64,000 nt of DNA from Sulfoacidibacillus thermotolerans (lineage in GTDB: Bacteria; Bacillota; Bacilli; Alicyclobacillales; SLC66): positions 62,001 to 126,000 of the forward strand of contig NZ_MPDK01000007.1 of assembly GCF_003144315.1 (NCBI RefSeq), in the 5' to 3' direction. This document shows, in pieces, positions 24,384 through 34,304 of this stretch. The translations under genes and the position numbers were made by a program. Numbering within the stretch: the first letter of the stretch is position 1; every line of letters starts with the position of its first letter. A model generated the notes under the pieces. It saw only the letters and a list, made by a program, of their open reading frames with translations, was not told where the DNA came from and searched no databases.

Positions 24384-25619
24384 ATGGATAGTTATATTCA
24401 AAATCTCTTTGCAGAGCGCATTGGCGGCTCAGCGTTTGGGAAAGAAACGGTAATCTATAAATTCGAGAAAATTAAGCGCGCAAAAGCAGCTGCACTTGCT
24501 GCTCATCCAGAAGTTCCTATGATCGACATGGGGGTTGGTGAACCGGATGAACGAGCAGATGACGGCATTGTTGATGTGTTGGCGCGAGAAGCGCGTAAAC
24601 GGGAAAATAGGTTTTATTCAGATAATGGGATCGCCGAATTTAATGAAGCGGCTGCCAAGTATCTAGCACGTGTTTACGGGGTTGTGGGTATGGATCCCGT
24701 AAAAGAAATCAATCATGCGATTGGATCAAAGCCAGCGTTGGCGATGATACCAAGTGCATTGATCAACCCGGGTGACGTCACGATTATGCCTGTTCCAAAT
24801 TATCCGGTTCTTGGAACACACACAAAGTGGCTAGGTGGCGAAGTATATACACTACCTCTTACACCTGAAAATCATTTCCTTCCTGATCTCTCCGCTATCC
24901 CTGTAGAGATTCGCAAAAGGGCGAAACTTCTCTATCTGAACTATCCTAACAATCCAACAGGCGCAACAGCAACTCGTGCATTCTTTGAACAAGTAGTGGA
25001 ATTCGCAAGGGAAAATCAGATTGTTGTGGTTCATGATGCTGCATACTCTGCTTTAACATTTGATGGGGAACAACCATTAGCTTTTCTTTCCGTTCCTGGG
25101 GCAAAAGAAGTGGGAATTGAACTTTTCTCCCTATCCAAAGCGTTCAATATGACAGGATGGCGCATTGCATTTGTGGCGGGAAATGAGTTGCTCGTTAAGG
25201 CGTTTGCGACAGTAAAAGACAACAACGATTCAGGGCAATTCCGCGCGATTCAAAAAGCAGCTATATACGGGTTAGAACATCCAGAGATCACAGAGAAGAT
25301 TGCTCAGAAATACTCCCGACGCCATACCCAACTAGTTGCAGCATTGCGTGAGCTAGGATTCGATGCAAAGAAACCGGGAGGATCCTTCTTTCTCTATACG
25401 AAAGCACCCAAAGGAATCAAAGGAGGTCCGCGTTTTTCTACAGCTGAGGAGTTCTCGCAGTTTTTGATTACAGAAAAGCAAATCTCGACCGTACCGTGGG
25501 ATGATGCGGGTGCATTTGTGCGTTGGAGTGTCACATTTGAAGCAGATTCAGAACAAGCGGAACAAGAAGTGATTGCAGAAATCAAACGGCGTTTATCGAG
25601 TCTAGAATTTGAGTTTTAG
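24384..25619 (+). CDS. dapL: LL-diaminopimelate aminotransferase
   Basis: PLP enzyme, fold type I, converting tetrahydrodipicolinate plus glutamate to LL-diaminopimelate for lysine and peptidoglycan synthesis. 411 residues, usual for DapL. Seen: IDMGVGEPDERAD, FYSDNGIAEFNEAAAKYL, IGSKPALAMIPSALINPGD, NYPNNPTGA, HDAAYSALTFDG and the PLP Lys in LFSLSKAFNMTGWR. ATG behind AAGGAGTGG. In B. subtilis this spot holds murAB. Bacilli commonly use acetylated/succinylated DAP routes, so the single-step enzyme is noteworthy. Other aminotransferase specificity cannot be excluded. Confidence 0.85.
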   Translation: MDSYIQNLFAERIGGSAFGKETVIYKFEKIKRAKAAALAAHPEVPMIDMGVGEPDERADDGIVDVLAREARKRENRFYSDNGIAEFNEAAAKYLARVYGVVGMDPVKEINHAIGSKPALAMIPSALINPGDVTIMPVPNYPVLGTHTKWLGGEVYTLPLTPENHFLPDLSAIPVEIRKRAKLLYLNYPNNPTGATATRAFFEQVVEFARENQIVVVHDAAYSALTFDGEQPLAFLSVPGAKEVGIELFSLSKAFNMTGWRIAFVAGNELLVKAFATVKDNNDSGQFRAIQKAAIYGLEHPEITEKIAQKYSRRHTQLVAALRELGFDAKKPGGSFFLYTKAPKGIKGGPRFSTAEEFSQFLITEKQISTVPWDDAGAFVRWSVTFEADSEQAEQEVIAEIKRRLSSLEFEF

Positions 25620-25649
25620 TGGAGTTGTACAAACAAAGGTGGGGATTGT

Positions 25650-26615
25650 ATGGATCGCGAACTCGCGCTGGAATTTACACGTGTAACAGAAGCGGCTGCA
25701 TTAGCAGCCGCAAAATGGATGGGAACTGGAAAGAAGATGGAAGCTGATAATGCAGCAACTACTGCAATGCGCAAGGTGTTCGATACGATTGCGATTGACG
25801 GGACCGTGGTGATTGGTGAAGGGGAAATGGATGAAGCGCCCATGCTGTACATTGGTGAAAAATTGGGGCACGGGACAGATCCTGTAGACGTTGCAGTCGA
25901 CCCGTTAGAAGGGACAAACATCGTCGCGAAGGGACTTTGGAATGCGATGGCCGTCGTCGCAGTTGCGCCTCAAGGGACTCTCCTGCATGCTCCTGATATG
26001 TATATGGAGAAACTCGCGGTAGGACCTGCAGCGAAAGGGTTAGTCGACATCGAAGCGCCAGTTGAGCATAACTTGCGTGTGGTCGCGAGAGCGCTTGGAA
26101 AATCACTGGAGGATGTGGTTGCGATTTTGCTCGATCGCCCGCGCCATGCAGAGTTGATCGAGCGTATTCGTAAAACGGGCGTACGCATAAAGTTAATTAC
26201 AGATGGGGATGTCGCTGCAGCGCTAAATACAGCGTTTCCAGAAGTGGGAGTCGACATTATGTTTGGGACGGGCGGGGCGCCCGAAGGGGTGCTTGCGGCT
26301 GCAGCATTAAAATGTTTAGGTGGGGAATTTCAAGGTCGATTAGTCGCGCAAAATGAAGAGGAGCACAGGCGGTGTCTGGAAATGGGATTACAAGATCCAA
26401 GTGCTGTTCTGCGCATGGAAGACCTTGTAAAAGGTGAGGATGCCATATTTGCTGCGACAGGTGTGACTGATGGAGAATTGCTGCGCGGTGTACGCTTTTT
26501 AGGAGGTGATCAAGCCACCACGCATTCTCTTGTGATGCGCGCAAGCAGTGGAACTGTGCGATTTATCGAAGCGCGCCATCGCTTAGGAAAGAAACCGAAT
26601 CTCGTGATGGTTTAG
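25650..26615 (+). CDS. glpX: Class II fructose-1,6-bisphosphatase
   Basis: Gluconeogenic hydrolysis of fructose-1,6-bisphosphate. 321 residues. Metal and substrate motifs: [40 protein letters not shown] and [15 protein letters not shown]. Located between dapL and rho, as B. subtilis ywjI/glpX sits before rho. Together with fba it forms a gluconeogenic pair, consistent with growth on amino acids or fatty acids. Confidence 0.95.
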   Translation: MDRELALEFTRVTEAAALAAAKWMGTGKKMEADNAATTAMRKVFDTIAIDGTVVIGEGEMDEAPMLYIGEKLGHGTDPVDVAVDPLEGTNIVAKGLWNAMAVVAVAPQGTLLHAPDMYMEKLAVGPAAKGLVDIEAPVEHNLRVVARALGKSLEDVVAILLDRPRHAELIERIRKTGVRIKLITDGDVAAALNTAFPEVGVDIMFGTGGAPEGVLAAAALKCLGGEFQGRLVAQNEEEHRRCLEMGLQDPSAVLRMEDLVKGEDAIFAATGVTDGELLRGVRFLGGDQATTHSLVMRASSGTVRFIEARHRLGKKPNLVMV

Positions 26616-26730
26616 ACAGCAGAGTCAAATCTTCATAACTAGTTGCTAGAAACTTGCATAAAGTGAAGAAAGAGCGGCAAACCTCTTAGTATGTGCAATA
26701 ACATTCTGAATACAGTGAGGGTAGGTTCCA

Positions 26731-28056
26731 TTGCAAATTAAGGAGCTAGAAACAAAAAAGCTCGCCGAACTCTATAAATTGGCGAAGGAATTTCAGATTC
26801 CCTATTACGCCACTATGAAAAAGAAGGAACTCATTTTTGCAGTGTTGCGAGCGCAAGCGGAAAAAGATGGCCTCCTTTTTGCAGAAGGTGTACTCGATAT
26901 CATGTCGGATGGATATGGATTTTTACGTCCAATCGGCTATCTCCCAAGTGCTGAAGACATCTATGTGGCAGCTTCGCAAATTCGTCGTTTTGATTTGCGG
27001 GCAGGTGATCTCGTTTCAGGCAAGGTGCGTCCTCCTAAAGAGAATGAGCGTTATTTTGGACTTCTACAAGTGGAGGCTGTAAATGGTACGAATCCTGAAA
27101 CGGCGGCGGAACGTCCACATTTTCCTGCATTGACACCACTATTTCCCCAACAAAAGTTGAAATTAGAAACATCACCCGAGAAGTTTGCGACGCGGATGAT
27201 GGATCTACTTGCGCCAGTTGGACTTGGGCAACGCGGGTTAATTGTAGCGCCACCTAAAGCTGGGAAGACCCTATTACTCAAAGAGATTGCAAATAGTATT
27301 TCGACAAATATGCCCAATGCGGATCTATTTGTCTTGCTTATTGATGAGCGACCTGAAGAAGTAACGGATATGCAGCGCTCTGTCCGTGGGGAAGTGGTTG
27401 CGTCGACATTTGACGAAGTGCCGGAAAATCATATCAAAGTAACTGAACTCGTCCTGGAACGAGCAATGCGCTTGGTCGAACATAAACGCGATGTAATCAT
27501 TCTGATGGATAGTCTCACGCGTTTGACGCGCGCCTACAATCTCGTCATTCCGCCGAGTGGACGAACTTTGTCTGGAGGGATCGATCCAGCTGCTTTTCAC
27601 CGGCCGAAACGGTTTTTTGGCGCAGCGCGCAATATTGAAGAAGGTGGGAGTCTCACGATACTTGCAACCGCGTTGATTGATACAGGTTCACGGATGGATG
27701 ATGTCATTTACGAAGAGTTTAAAGGGACTGGTAATTTAGAGTTGCATTTGGATCGCCGCCTCGCTGAGAAACGCATTTTCCCCGCTATCGATATTCGCCG
27801 CTCCGGAACGCGCAGAGAAGAACTTCTCTTGACCAAAGAGGAATTAGAAAAAATTTGGGCCTTGAGAAAATCATTAGGCGACAATAACGAATTCACAGAA
27901 ATCTTCTTGCGACGCTTTACGCATACGAAAACGAATGCGGAATTTTTAGCAACACTGGAGAGTCCGCGAGAAACCAAGGAAGCACGGGATAACACGCGCG
28001 ATGGGAATCATCGGGATCATCGGGACCGCGATCATCGACAAGCGAGTGTTAAGTAG
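26731..28056 (+). CDS. rho: Transcription termination factor Rho
   Basis: RNA-dependent ATPase/helicase ending transcription. 441 residues. N-terminal helical domain, RNA-binding cold-shock-like domain ([16 protein letters not shown]), ATPase core with P-loop [11 protein letters not shown], Walker [18 protein letters not shown]-loop [20 protein letters not shown] and R-finger region [14 protein letters not shown]. Starts at TTG 26731 behind GTGAGGGTAGG. Oddity: a C-terminal tail of about 20 residues made almost only of His, Arg, Asp and Asn ([10 protein letters not shown]) extends past the usual end. Confidence 0.96.
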   Translation: MQIKELETKKLAELYKLAKEFQIPYYATMKKKELIFAVLRAQAEKDGLLFAEGVLDIMSDGYGFLRPIGYLPSAEDIYVAASQIRRFDLRAGDLVSGKVRPPKENERYFGLLQVEAVNGTNPETAAERPHFPALTPLFPQQKLKLETSPEKFATRMMDLLAPVGLGQRGLIVAPPKAGKTLLLKEIANSISTNMPNADLFVLLIDERPEEVTDMQRSVRGEVVASTFDEVPENHIKVTELVLERAMRLVEHKRDVIILMDSLTRLTRAYNLVIPPSGRTLSGGIDPAAFHRPKRFFGAARNIEEGGSLTILATALIDTGSRMDDVIYEEFKGTGNLELHLDRRLAEKRIFPAIDIRRSGTRREELLLTKEELEKIWALRKSLGDNNEFTEIFLRRFTHTKTNAEFLATLESPRETKEARDNTRDGNHRDHRDRDHRQASVK

Positions 28057-28065
28057 GTGAGTTTC

Positions 28066-29319
28066 GTGTATATGGTCTACGCGAATAAAAACGGTGAACT
28101 GTTTGATGACCGTTCACTTCGTGCTGTGGGTCGAACGGGGAGAGCAGTAACAGAAGTGGATGATCGCGAATGGATCCCGCTTCCTGAAGGCGCGACGATG
28201 GTTTCTCTTCCAGGAACACGAGCGCTCGGCCTTGATGCAGCAGGGAAACTCAAGGCACTTCCTGAATCTGCGGTGGCGGTCGGCGCACTTTTACCTCAAG
28301 GCTATACGCGTCTTCTATTGCCCGCCTATTTCAAACCGATCGGAACAGAGCCGTTTCCACTATTCGGGTATACGGCAGTCGGGTTCAAAAAGGGGCGCTT
28401 CTATGTTGCAGCTACGCAGAGTGACGATCCCCGTCCGTGGAATCCGACACAATACAAAGAGAACGAAGTGCATAAAAAAGTACAGCAGATGGTGCTTAAT
28501 CATCCGGATAATCGCTTGTATCAACACCTGCAAACTTGTGCAGTGGAATATGAGTGTGTCACATCACGCAATACTTTTTTTGGTCGTCTAGAAGGGGCGA
28601 TTCCTGTGTCCCCTACTTGTAATGCAGGGTGTCTCGGATGTATCAGTGAGCAACCGGATGCAGCAGGGTTTCCATCTCCCCAGATCCGCATGACGATACG
28701 CCCAACGGTTGAGGAAATGGTAGATTTGATGGTGACACATCTGCGCGCTGCAGGTCCAAAAGGTGTGATTTCTTTTGGACAAGGATGTGAGGGGGAGCCA
28801 TCCTTGCGTGGACGCGAAATTGCACTAGCAATTCGCAAAACGCGAGAGCAAGTAACCTTTGGTGCGATCAATATCAATACGAATGCCGGATTAACAGCGA
28901 ACATTCAGCAGATCGTCGATGCTGGACTCGATCTCATGCGAATCTCGACAATTAGTGCATTACAAGATCACTACAATGCGTACTATCAGCCGCGTGGCTA
29001 TACGGTAACAGACGTGGCTGCTTCTGCGCGCTATGCATCAGAACGCGGAGTCATTGTCTCACTCAATTATTTGGTTTTCCCTGGGATCTCTGATCAACCG
29101 CAAGAGATTGAAGCGATGATACATTTTATAAACCAAAATGGCATCAAACTTGTTCAACTGCGCAATTTGAATATTGATCCGGATTATTATTTGGAGCGTA
29201 TTCCTTCACGAACAGAAGAACCGATTGGCATGTTAGCAATGATTGAAGCATTCAAGCAAGAATGCAAGGGATTGAAAATCGGTAGTTACACACATACGCC
29301 TGACTGGTATCTCATATGA
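28066..29319 (+). CDS. Radical SAM protein of unknown substrate
   Basis: About 417 residues. The radical SAM cluster motif CNAGCLGC (CxxxCxxC) lies in the middle, following an N-terminal domain of some 180 residues with no motif I recognise. Additional Cys occur in QTCAVEYEC and GQGCEGEPSL; the latter, with GVISFGQGCEGEPS, matches the usual glycine-rich SAM-binding segment. It ends HTPDWYLI. Starts GTG 28066 behind TAGGTGAG; it directly follows rho and precedes rpmE, where B. subtilis has nothing comparable. The neighbourhood does not define a function. Confidence 0.85.
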   Translation: MYMVYANKNGELFDDRSLRAVGRTGRAVTEVDDREWIPLPEGATMVSLPGTRALGLDAAGKLKALPESAVAVGALLPQGYTRLLLPAYFKPIGTEPFPLFGYTAVGFKKGRFYVAATQSDDPRPWNPTQYKENEVHKKVQQMVLNHPDNRLYQHLQTCAVEYECVTSRNTFFGRLEGAIPVSPTCNAGCLGCISEQPDAAGFPSPQIRMTIRPTVEEMVDLMVTHLRAAGPKGVISFGQGCEGEPSLRGREIALAIRKTREQVTFGAININTNAGLTANIQQIVDAGLDLMRISTISALQDHYNAYYQPRGYTVTDVAASARYASERGVIVSLNYLVFPGISDQPQEIEAMIHFINQNGIKLVQLRNLNIDPDYYLERIPSRTEEPIGMLAMIEAFKQECKGLKIGSYTHTPDWYLI

Positions 29320-29393
29320 TAGCACTTGTAGTTAGGGGAACAACGTGGTAATATGTAAATTATCGTGTTCTTCGCAGTAGGAGGTGAATAACC

Positions 29394-29591
29394 ATGAAAC
29401 CAGGGATTCATCCGGAATATAAAAAAGTGATGGTGACCTGCGCCTGTGGCGAGCAATTTGAGACAGGTTCAGTAAAAGGAAATCTGCGCGTGGAAGTATG
29501 CTCGAAATGTCATCCATTTTTCACGGGTAAACAAAAGTTTATTGATGCCGGTGGACGTGTGGATCGTTTTAAGAAAAAATATGGAATGTAA
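29394..29591 (+). CDS. rpmE: 50S ribosomal protein L31 (zinc form)
   Basis: 65 residues. Four-Cys zinc site from [10 protein letters not shown] and [12 protein letters not shown], typical of the C+ type L31, with the usual basic end FKKKYGM. Excellent ribosome-binding site GGAGGTGA (29380-29387). Position after rho is conserved in Bacilli, here with one gene between. A plausible promoter is TTGTAG - 17 - TAATAT starting near 29324. Confidence 0.97.
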   Translation: MKPGIHPEYKKVMVTCACGEQFETGSVKGNLRVEVCSKCHPFFTGKQKFIDAGGRVDRFKKKYGM

Positions 29592-29613
29592 TTGGCCTCT
29601 AGTTTATGATATA

Positions 29614-29646
29614 GGCGGTACTGCACGACTTTGCGGTACCGTCTTT
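29614..29646 (+). terminator. Terminator-like hairpin after rpmE
   Basis: GGCGGTAC (29614-29621) pairs with GTACCGTC (29636-29643), eight pairs with one wobble, inner GCA/TGC, followed by TTT. The T-run is short, so termination may be partial. Confidence 0.5.
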
Positions 29647-29746
29647 GTGTGTACAGGTTTTGCAATACGAATGAAGAAGAATGCAAAAAAGCGCGCTATG
29701 CATACATTGTATAGCCATAGTAGATAACTTTTAGGGGTGAATCAGC

Positions 29747-30823
29747 GTGTTTCATCGTTTGCAGGCGGTTGAAGAGCGCTACGATCAGTTAAGCGCCCTT
29801 TTGTCCGATCCTGAAGTGATCAGCGATGTCGATAAACTGCGTTCCTATGCGAAAGAACAGTCAGATTTAGAAGATACTGTTCAGGCTTATCGAGAGTATA
29901 AAAAAGTCTCATCACAACTTCAGGATGCCAAGGAAATGCTAAATGAAAAACTCGATGAGGAAATGCGAGAGCTTGTAAAGCAAGAGTTAGCGGAACTGAC
30001 GCAACAAAAGGAAAAACTGGAGCATGATTTAATGGTCTTGTTACTTCCAAAAGATAAAAATGATGATAAAAACGTCATTGTGGAAATTCGCGGCGCTGCG
30101 GGTGGAGAGGAAGCTGCATTATTTGCAGGAGACCTGTTTCGCATGTATAGTCGTTTTGCTGACCGCAAGGGTTGGAAAATTGATGTGATCGATGTCAATG
30201 AGACAGATATTGGCGGTATTAAAGAAGCGATCTTTAGTGTGCAGGGCAAAGGAGCGTACAGTTTACTAAAATATGAGAGTGGTGCACATCGCGTGCAGCG
30301 AGTTCCAGCTACTGAATCAGGTGGACGCATTCACACCTCAACGGCGACTGTTGCTGTTTTGCCTGAAGTCGAGGAAGTTGAAGTGGAAATTAATGAAAAG
30401 GACTTGCGGATTGATACTTTTTGCTCGACAGGTCCAGGGGGACAAAGCGTCAACACAACCCAATCGGCAGTTCGAATTACACACTTACCAACAGGAATTG
30501 TCGTTTCCTGTCAAGATGAAAAATCTCAGCTTAAAAATCGCGATAAGGCGATGCGTGTACTCAGAGCGAGGCTTTATGAAAAGTACCAGCAAGAGCAACA
30601 ACAGGAGTATGCCGAGCAGCGCAAATCAGCTGTAGGGACGGGCGATCGCAGTGAGCGAATTCGCACATATAACTTTCCGCAAAGTCGCGTTACAGACCAT
30701 CGGATTGGATTAACCTTGCATCGTTTAGAAAGTGTACTGGCAGGGGATCTCGATGAGATTATCCATGCACTTGTGACCGCAGAACAGGCACAGAAGCTTC
30801 AAGCGGCAAGTGGTGACGAATGA
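29747..30823 (+). CDS. prfA: Peptide chain release factor 1
   Basis: Reads UAA/UAG and hydrolyses the peptidyl-tRNA ester. 358 residues, normal length. N-terminal coiled helices, [18 protein letters not shown], catalytic GGQ in [17 protein letters not shown] (about residue 231), and [25 protein letters not shown] start behind AGGGGTGA. It overlaps prmC, which encodes the methylase of its own GGQ glutamine, by four bases. Confidence 0.97.
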   Translation: MFHRLQAVEERYDQLSALLSDPEVISDVDKLRSYAKEQSDLEDTVQAYREYKKVSSQLQDAKEMLNEKLDEEMRELVKQELAELTQQKEKLEHDLMVLLLPKDKNDDKNVIVEIRGAAGGEEAALFAGDLFRMYSRFADRKGWKIDVIDVNETDIGGIKEAIFSVQGKGAYSLLKYESGAHRVQRVPATESGGRIHTSTATVAVLPEVEEVEVEINEKDLRIDTFCSTGPGGQSVNTTQSAVRITHLPTGIVVSCQDEKSQLKNRDKAMRVLRARLYEKYQQEQQQEYAEQRKSAVGTGDRSERIRTYNFPQSRVTDHRIGLTLHRLESVLAGDLDEIIHALVTAEQAQKLQAASGDE

Positions 30824-31713
30824 CGCTTCAAGAACTGCTGAAAAATGCGGAGCAAACGCTGCGTGTGGCCGGAGTTGAGGTTCCTGAACGGACTGCGCGT
30901 TGGCTCTGGCAAGCTGTATCGGGCATGGGGACAGCTGAACAACTCGTGCATGCCAAAGATCCTGTACCTGCTGCGATCAGGGAAACGTATTGGCAATGGG
31001 TACAGCGTCGTGCGAACCGCGAACCGCTTCAATATGTGTTAGGCGAGACGGAATTTTGCGGCTTGCCTTTTTTTGTTGATCGAAGGGTGCTTATTCCACG
31101 GCCAGAGACAGAGCAACTTGTGGATTTGGCGATGCAACTCATAACAACACGCATTGCAAAGAAAAATGAAGTCACTGTTGTGGACGTAGGGACGGGTTCA
31201 GGCGCTGTGATTGTTGCGCTTGCAAAGTTTCTTCAAGGAAGTGCCATTCCTCTGCGGTTTTTGGCGACAGATATTTCACAAGACGCCCTCGATGTGGCAA
31301 TACAAAATGCAAAACGACATCAGGTAGATTCAAGTATTCAATTTGTGAAAGGGGAGTACTTGAATGGAGTGATGTTTGCAGCCCATAGCATCGATGTCAT
31401 CGTCTCGAATCCGCCGTATATTCCAGTCGGCACTCCTCTACAACCAGAAGTTGAAGAGTGGGAACCGCATATTGCACTCTATGCAGAGCAGCAAGGCCTT
31501 GCCTGTTATCGGGGGCTTGCTCAGGCGGCGCAACAATATGTAGCGGAGGATGGCTGTCTAGCCGTTGAGCTAGGTGTCGGGCAAGCGGATGCCGTACAAC
31601 AGATCTTTCGAGCGGCAGATCCATCCTTTGTGCTTCACGTAGTCAGTGACTTTCGCGGGATTGATCGTTTTGTAATTGCAGATCGCGGAAGTGGACTCTG
31701 TGAAATCTCTTAA
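30820..31713 (+). CDS. prmC: Release factor glutamine methyltransferase
   Basis: SAM-dependent N5-methylation of the GGQ glutamine of RF1 and RF2. 297 residues: helical N-terminal substrate domain with [18 protein letters not shown], then the methyltransferase fold with [15 protein letters not shown] and the substrate-binding NPPY motif in [14 protein letters not shown] overlap with prfA ensures coupling. Confidence 0.95.
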   Translation: MTLQELLKNAEQTLRVAGVEVPERTARWLWQAVSGMGTAEQLVHAKDPVPAAIRETYWQWVQRRANREPLQYVLGETEFCGLPFFVDRRVLIPRPETEQLVDLAMQLITTRIAKKNEVTVVDVGTGSGAVIVALAKFLQGSAIPLRFLATDISQDALDVAIQNAKRHQVDSSIQFVKGEYLNGVMFAAHSIDVIVSNPPYIPVGTPLQPEVEEWEPHIALYAEQQGLACYRGLAQAAQQYVAEDGCLAVELGVGQADAVQQIFRAADPSFVLHVVSDFRGIDRFVIADRGSGLCEIS

Positions 31714-31759
31714 TTTCCTGTAACATTTTAGAAGATGTTTAAGAAGTTCATAGTCTGAC

Positions 31760-31810
31760 CATACTGCCTCTTAGAACTCATCGATCGTGAGAACTCAAGG
31801 AGGCAGTATG
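31760..31810 (+). promoter_or_regulatory. Hairpin sequestering the spoIIR ribosome-binding site and start
   Basis: CATACTGCCTC (31760-31770) is perfectly complementary to GAGGCAGTATG (31800-31810). The 3' arm contains most of the ribosome-binding site AAGGAGG (31797-31803) and the ATG (31808-31810). The 29-base loop contains a smaller CTCA/TGAG stem. An mRNA beginning upstream of 31760 would hide the start codon; one beginning inside the loop would not. Confidence 0.65.
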
Positions 31811-32494
31811 CGTATGAAAACATGGATCGTCATACTCATCTTTCTAGCAGGATTATTCGGCATTCTCAATGGGTTCCAAGTCACAGGGATTGGGAAGGCC
31901 CACGCGTTTGTTGGACCTGATCCCAATGTGATTCCGCAAGATGCTTTGCGTTTTCGTGTCATCGCAAATAGCAACAGTCCCTGGGACCAAAATTTAAAAC
32001 GAGACATTCGCAATCGCGTGATTGCTTTCATTGGTGAAAAAATGGCGCATGTGACGTCTGTATCACAAGCGCAAATCGTACTGCAACACTCTGTGCCTGA
32101 AGTTGAAGCGATTGCCATAGCAATGTTAAAAAAATACCATGCACCTTATGGTGCAACGACGACATTTGGCTTCGCTCATTTCCCGACAAAGCTTTACGGG
32201 GATAAGGTGTATCCAGCAGGGACATATAAGGCATTGCGCATCACATTAGGGAAAGGTGCGGGGCAAAACTGGTGGTGTGTATTGTTTCCTCCTCTGTGTT
32301 TTGTTGCGTTGAGTGATGGAGACGCAGTGGCGGCAACAGCTGCTTTTCCCGATTATCCTCCGCTTGCTGTGCGCTACATAAAAAACCCGGATGGGAAAGG
32401 CCGCATTCCCGTCGCCTTACGACTTGCTGTGGTAGACTATGGAGAAGAACTGCTAAAGGTTATTCGTGCGGATTTTGCACATTTGACACTCTAG
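31808..32494 (+). CDS. spoIIR: Stage II sporulation protein R
   Basis: Signal protein made in the forespore and exported to trigger SpoIIGA-dependent processing of pro-sigma-E in the mother cell. 228 residues: N-terminal signal/membrane segment (WIVILIFLAGLFGILNGF), then the exported domain starting VIPQDALRFRVIANSNSPWDQ, with RDIRNRVI and GAGQNWWCVLFPPLCF. AAGGAGG serves ATG 31808 or 31814; the start lies in an 11-bp hairpin. prmC-spoIIR-ywlC is the B. subtilis order. Confidence 0.93.
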   Translation: MRMKTWIVILIFLAGLFGILNGFQVTGIGKAHAFVGPDPNVIPQDALRFRVIANSNSPWDQNLKRDIRNRVIAFIGEKMAHVTSVSQAQIVLQHSVPEVEAIAIAMLKKYHAPYGATTTFGFAHFPTKLYGDKVYPAGTYKALRITLGKGAGQNWWCVLFPPLCFVALSDGDAVAATAAFPDYPPLAVRYIKNPDGKGRIPVALRLAVVDYGEELLKVIRADFAHLTL

Positions 32495-32584
32495 GGAGCA
32501 CGCGGAAAGGACGGATAAGAAAGATTGGCGAAAACTGATAGGGAAAAGACAATTTTATGGCAATTAGAGGAGGCGGATGACCTC

Positions 32585-33649
32585 TTGCAGCGACGTTCAC
32601 TGGACAGTAGCTATCCAGAGGTACGGATACAACGTCTTCCGGTTGAACAACTTGTCTTTGAGGCGGCACAGCATCTTCGCGCAGATGAACTCGTTGCCTT
32701 TCCCACGGAAACGGTGTATGGGCTAGGAGCAAGCGCAGTGAGCAGCAAAGCACTGTTGCGTGTCTTTGCGGCAAAAAAGCGTCCTCTAGACAATCCCCTC
32801 ATTGCACATGTGAGTTCCCTGACACAACTCGAACAGTTGACGACACACGTTCCTTCATTAGCACAACAACTAATGGACGCTTTTTGGCCCGGACCGCTCT
32901 CGATTTTACTTCCAGCTCGTCGCGATTTGCCAAAAGAGTTAACGGCGGGATTGCCAACCGTAGCCGTACGGATGCCGCGTCATCCATTGACACTCGCATT
33001 GATTGAAGAGGTTGGCATGCCACTTGCAGGACCATCGGCGAATCGCAGTGGCCGTCCGAGTCCAACAAAAGCCCAACATGTATTGGAAGATCTTGCCGGA
33101 GAAATTGCAGGTGTTGTCGATGGAGGGACTTGTTCGGTAGGAATTGAATCCACGGTAATCGAGATTATGGATGGGAGAATTGTAATTCTTCGGCCTGGGG
33201 ACATTACCAGTGCGGATCTTAAAAGCTTTGGGGTCCCCGTTGTCTACGATCAACATCTAGTAGAACCACAAGAAGAGGCAGCTGTCCCGCGTTCACCAGG
33301 TCAAAAATACCGTCACTATGCGCCGCGAGGCGAGATGCGCGTGCTCATTGGTGAGACTGCAGCGTGCAGGAAGTATGTGCGCGAAGCCATTGGATTGGCG
33401 CACAATCAGGGCAAACGAGTCGCTGTGCTCGGATTTGAATCTTCAATTGGTGAAGGCGCCGATTTTTTTCTTGATTTAGGGAATAGTAGTCAAACGATTG
33501 CTGCTCATTTATATGAGGCACTACGAGCCTGTGATGAGGCGGCGATCGATCTGATCTTTGTGCGTGGATATGAGCCATCAGAATCACATTTTGCGTTGAT
33601 GAATCGGCTTTTTAAAGCATCTGGCGGTGCGTTCATTGACTTGCGATAG
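32585..33649 (+). CDS. ywlC: Threonylcarbamoyl-AMP synthase (Sua5/YwlC)
   Basis: Makes L-threonylcarbamoyl-AMP from Thr, bicarbonate and ATP for t6A modification of tRNA. 354 residues: YrdC-type domain (FPTETVYGLGA, KRPLDNPLI, RMPRHPL, GPSANRSGRPSPT, GIESTVIEI, RPGDI) followed by the Sua5 C-terminal domain after SPGQKYRHYAP. TTG 32585 has AGAGGAGG nine bases upstream and gives the expected N-terminal length; the longer frame from TTG 32525 has only a distant site. Confidence 0.93.
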   Translation: MQRRSLDSSYPEVRIQRLPVEQLVFEAAQHLRADELVAFPTETVYGLGASAVSSKALLRVFAAKKRPLDNPLIAHVSSLTQLEQLTTHVPSLAQQLMDAFWPGPLSILLPARRDLPKELTAGLPTVAVRMPRHPLTLALIEEVGMPLAGPSANRSGRPSPTKAQHVLEDLAGEIAGVVDGGTCSVGIESTVIEIMDGRIVILRPGDITSADLKSFGVPVVYDQHLVEPQEEAAVPRSPGQKYRHYAPRGEMRVLIGETAACRKYVREAIGLAHNQGKRVAVLGFESSIGEGADFFLDLGNSSQTIAAHLYEALRACDEAAIDLIFVRGYEPSESHFALMNRLFKASGGAFIDLR

Positions 33650-33728
33650 CACCGCAAAGCACTCGTCTCATGAACCTGTCCGACGTTGCATACACATGTA
33701 ATCGGATGTGGTGAAAGGTGGAGACGCT

Positions 33729-34289
33729 GTGTTAAGTTATACTCCTCTGTTGCTTTGGACAGTGGTCCTGATTGGGCTTGCGCTCAGTATGGACGCCTTT
33801 TCGCTTGGTCTTGGTCTTGGTGCCCAAGGCTTGCGCTGGCGTGATGTCGGACGCTTGTCACTGATCATCAGTTTATTCCATCTTTTACTCCCTCTTCTTG
33901 GTGTTTGGATTGGAGATGTACTATATGCACGATTTGGTGATATTGTACAAAAAATAACGGCAGTAGTGATGATGTTTCTTGGGTCTCAAATGATCGTCAA
34001 ATCCCTTCAATTTGAAATGGGGATTCAACCGCCCCCGTTTCGCGCGCATTTTTTGCAATTAGTTGGCTTTGCTTTTGGCGTCAGCATCGACGCATTGTCA
34101 GTTGGCTTGACATTGGGTACACTAGGGATGACACCCGTCGTTCCAGCTGCTATGTTTGCGTTATTGAGCGGGGCGCTTTCGATGGTAGGACTTTACATCG
34201 GACGTCAGGTAAATGCGCGATTAGGGCGGTATGGACAACTAGCCGGTGGCGCAATTCTTGCATTTTTAGGGCTTAAGTTTTTCTGGTAG
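33729..34289 (+). CDS. mntP: Manganese efflux pump MntP
   Basis: 186-residue integral membrane protein with six helices arranged as two repeats. The MntP signature acidic residues appear in LALSMDAFSLGLGLG (first half) and FGVSIDALSVGLTLG (second half). GTG 33729 lies behind AAAGGTGGAG; GTG 33708 would add an unlikely polar leader. B. subtilis ywlD holds the same position between ywlC and ywlE. Confidence 0.92.
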   Translation: MLSYTPLLLWTVVLIGLALSMDAFSLGLGLGAQGLRWRDVGRLSLIISLFHLLLPLLGVWIGDVLYARFGDIVQKITAVVMMFLGSQMIVKSLQFEMGIQPPPFRAHFLQLVGFAFGVSIDALSVGLTLGTLGMTPVVPAAMFALLSGALSMVGLYIGRQVNARLGRYGQLAGGAILAFLGLKFFW

Positions 34290-34304
34290 ATGGAAGGCGA
34301 TACC

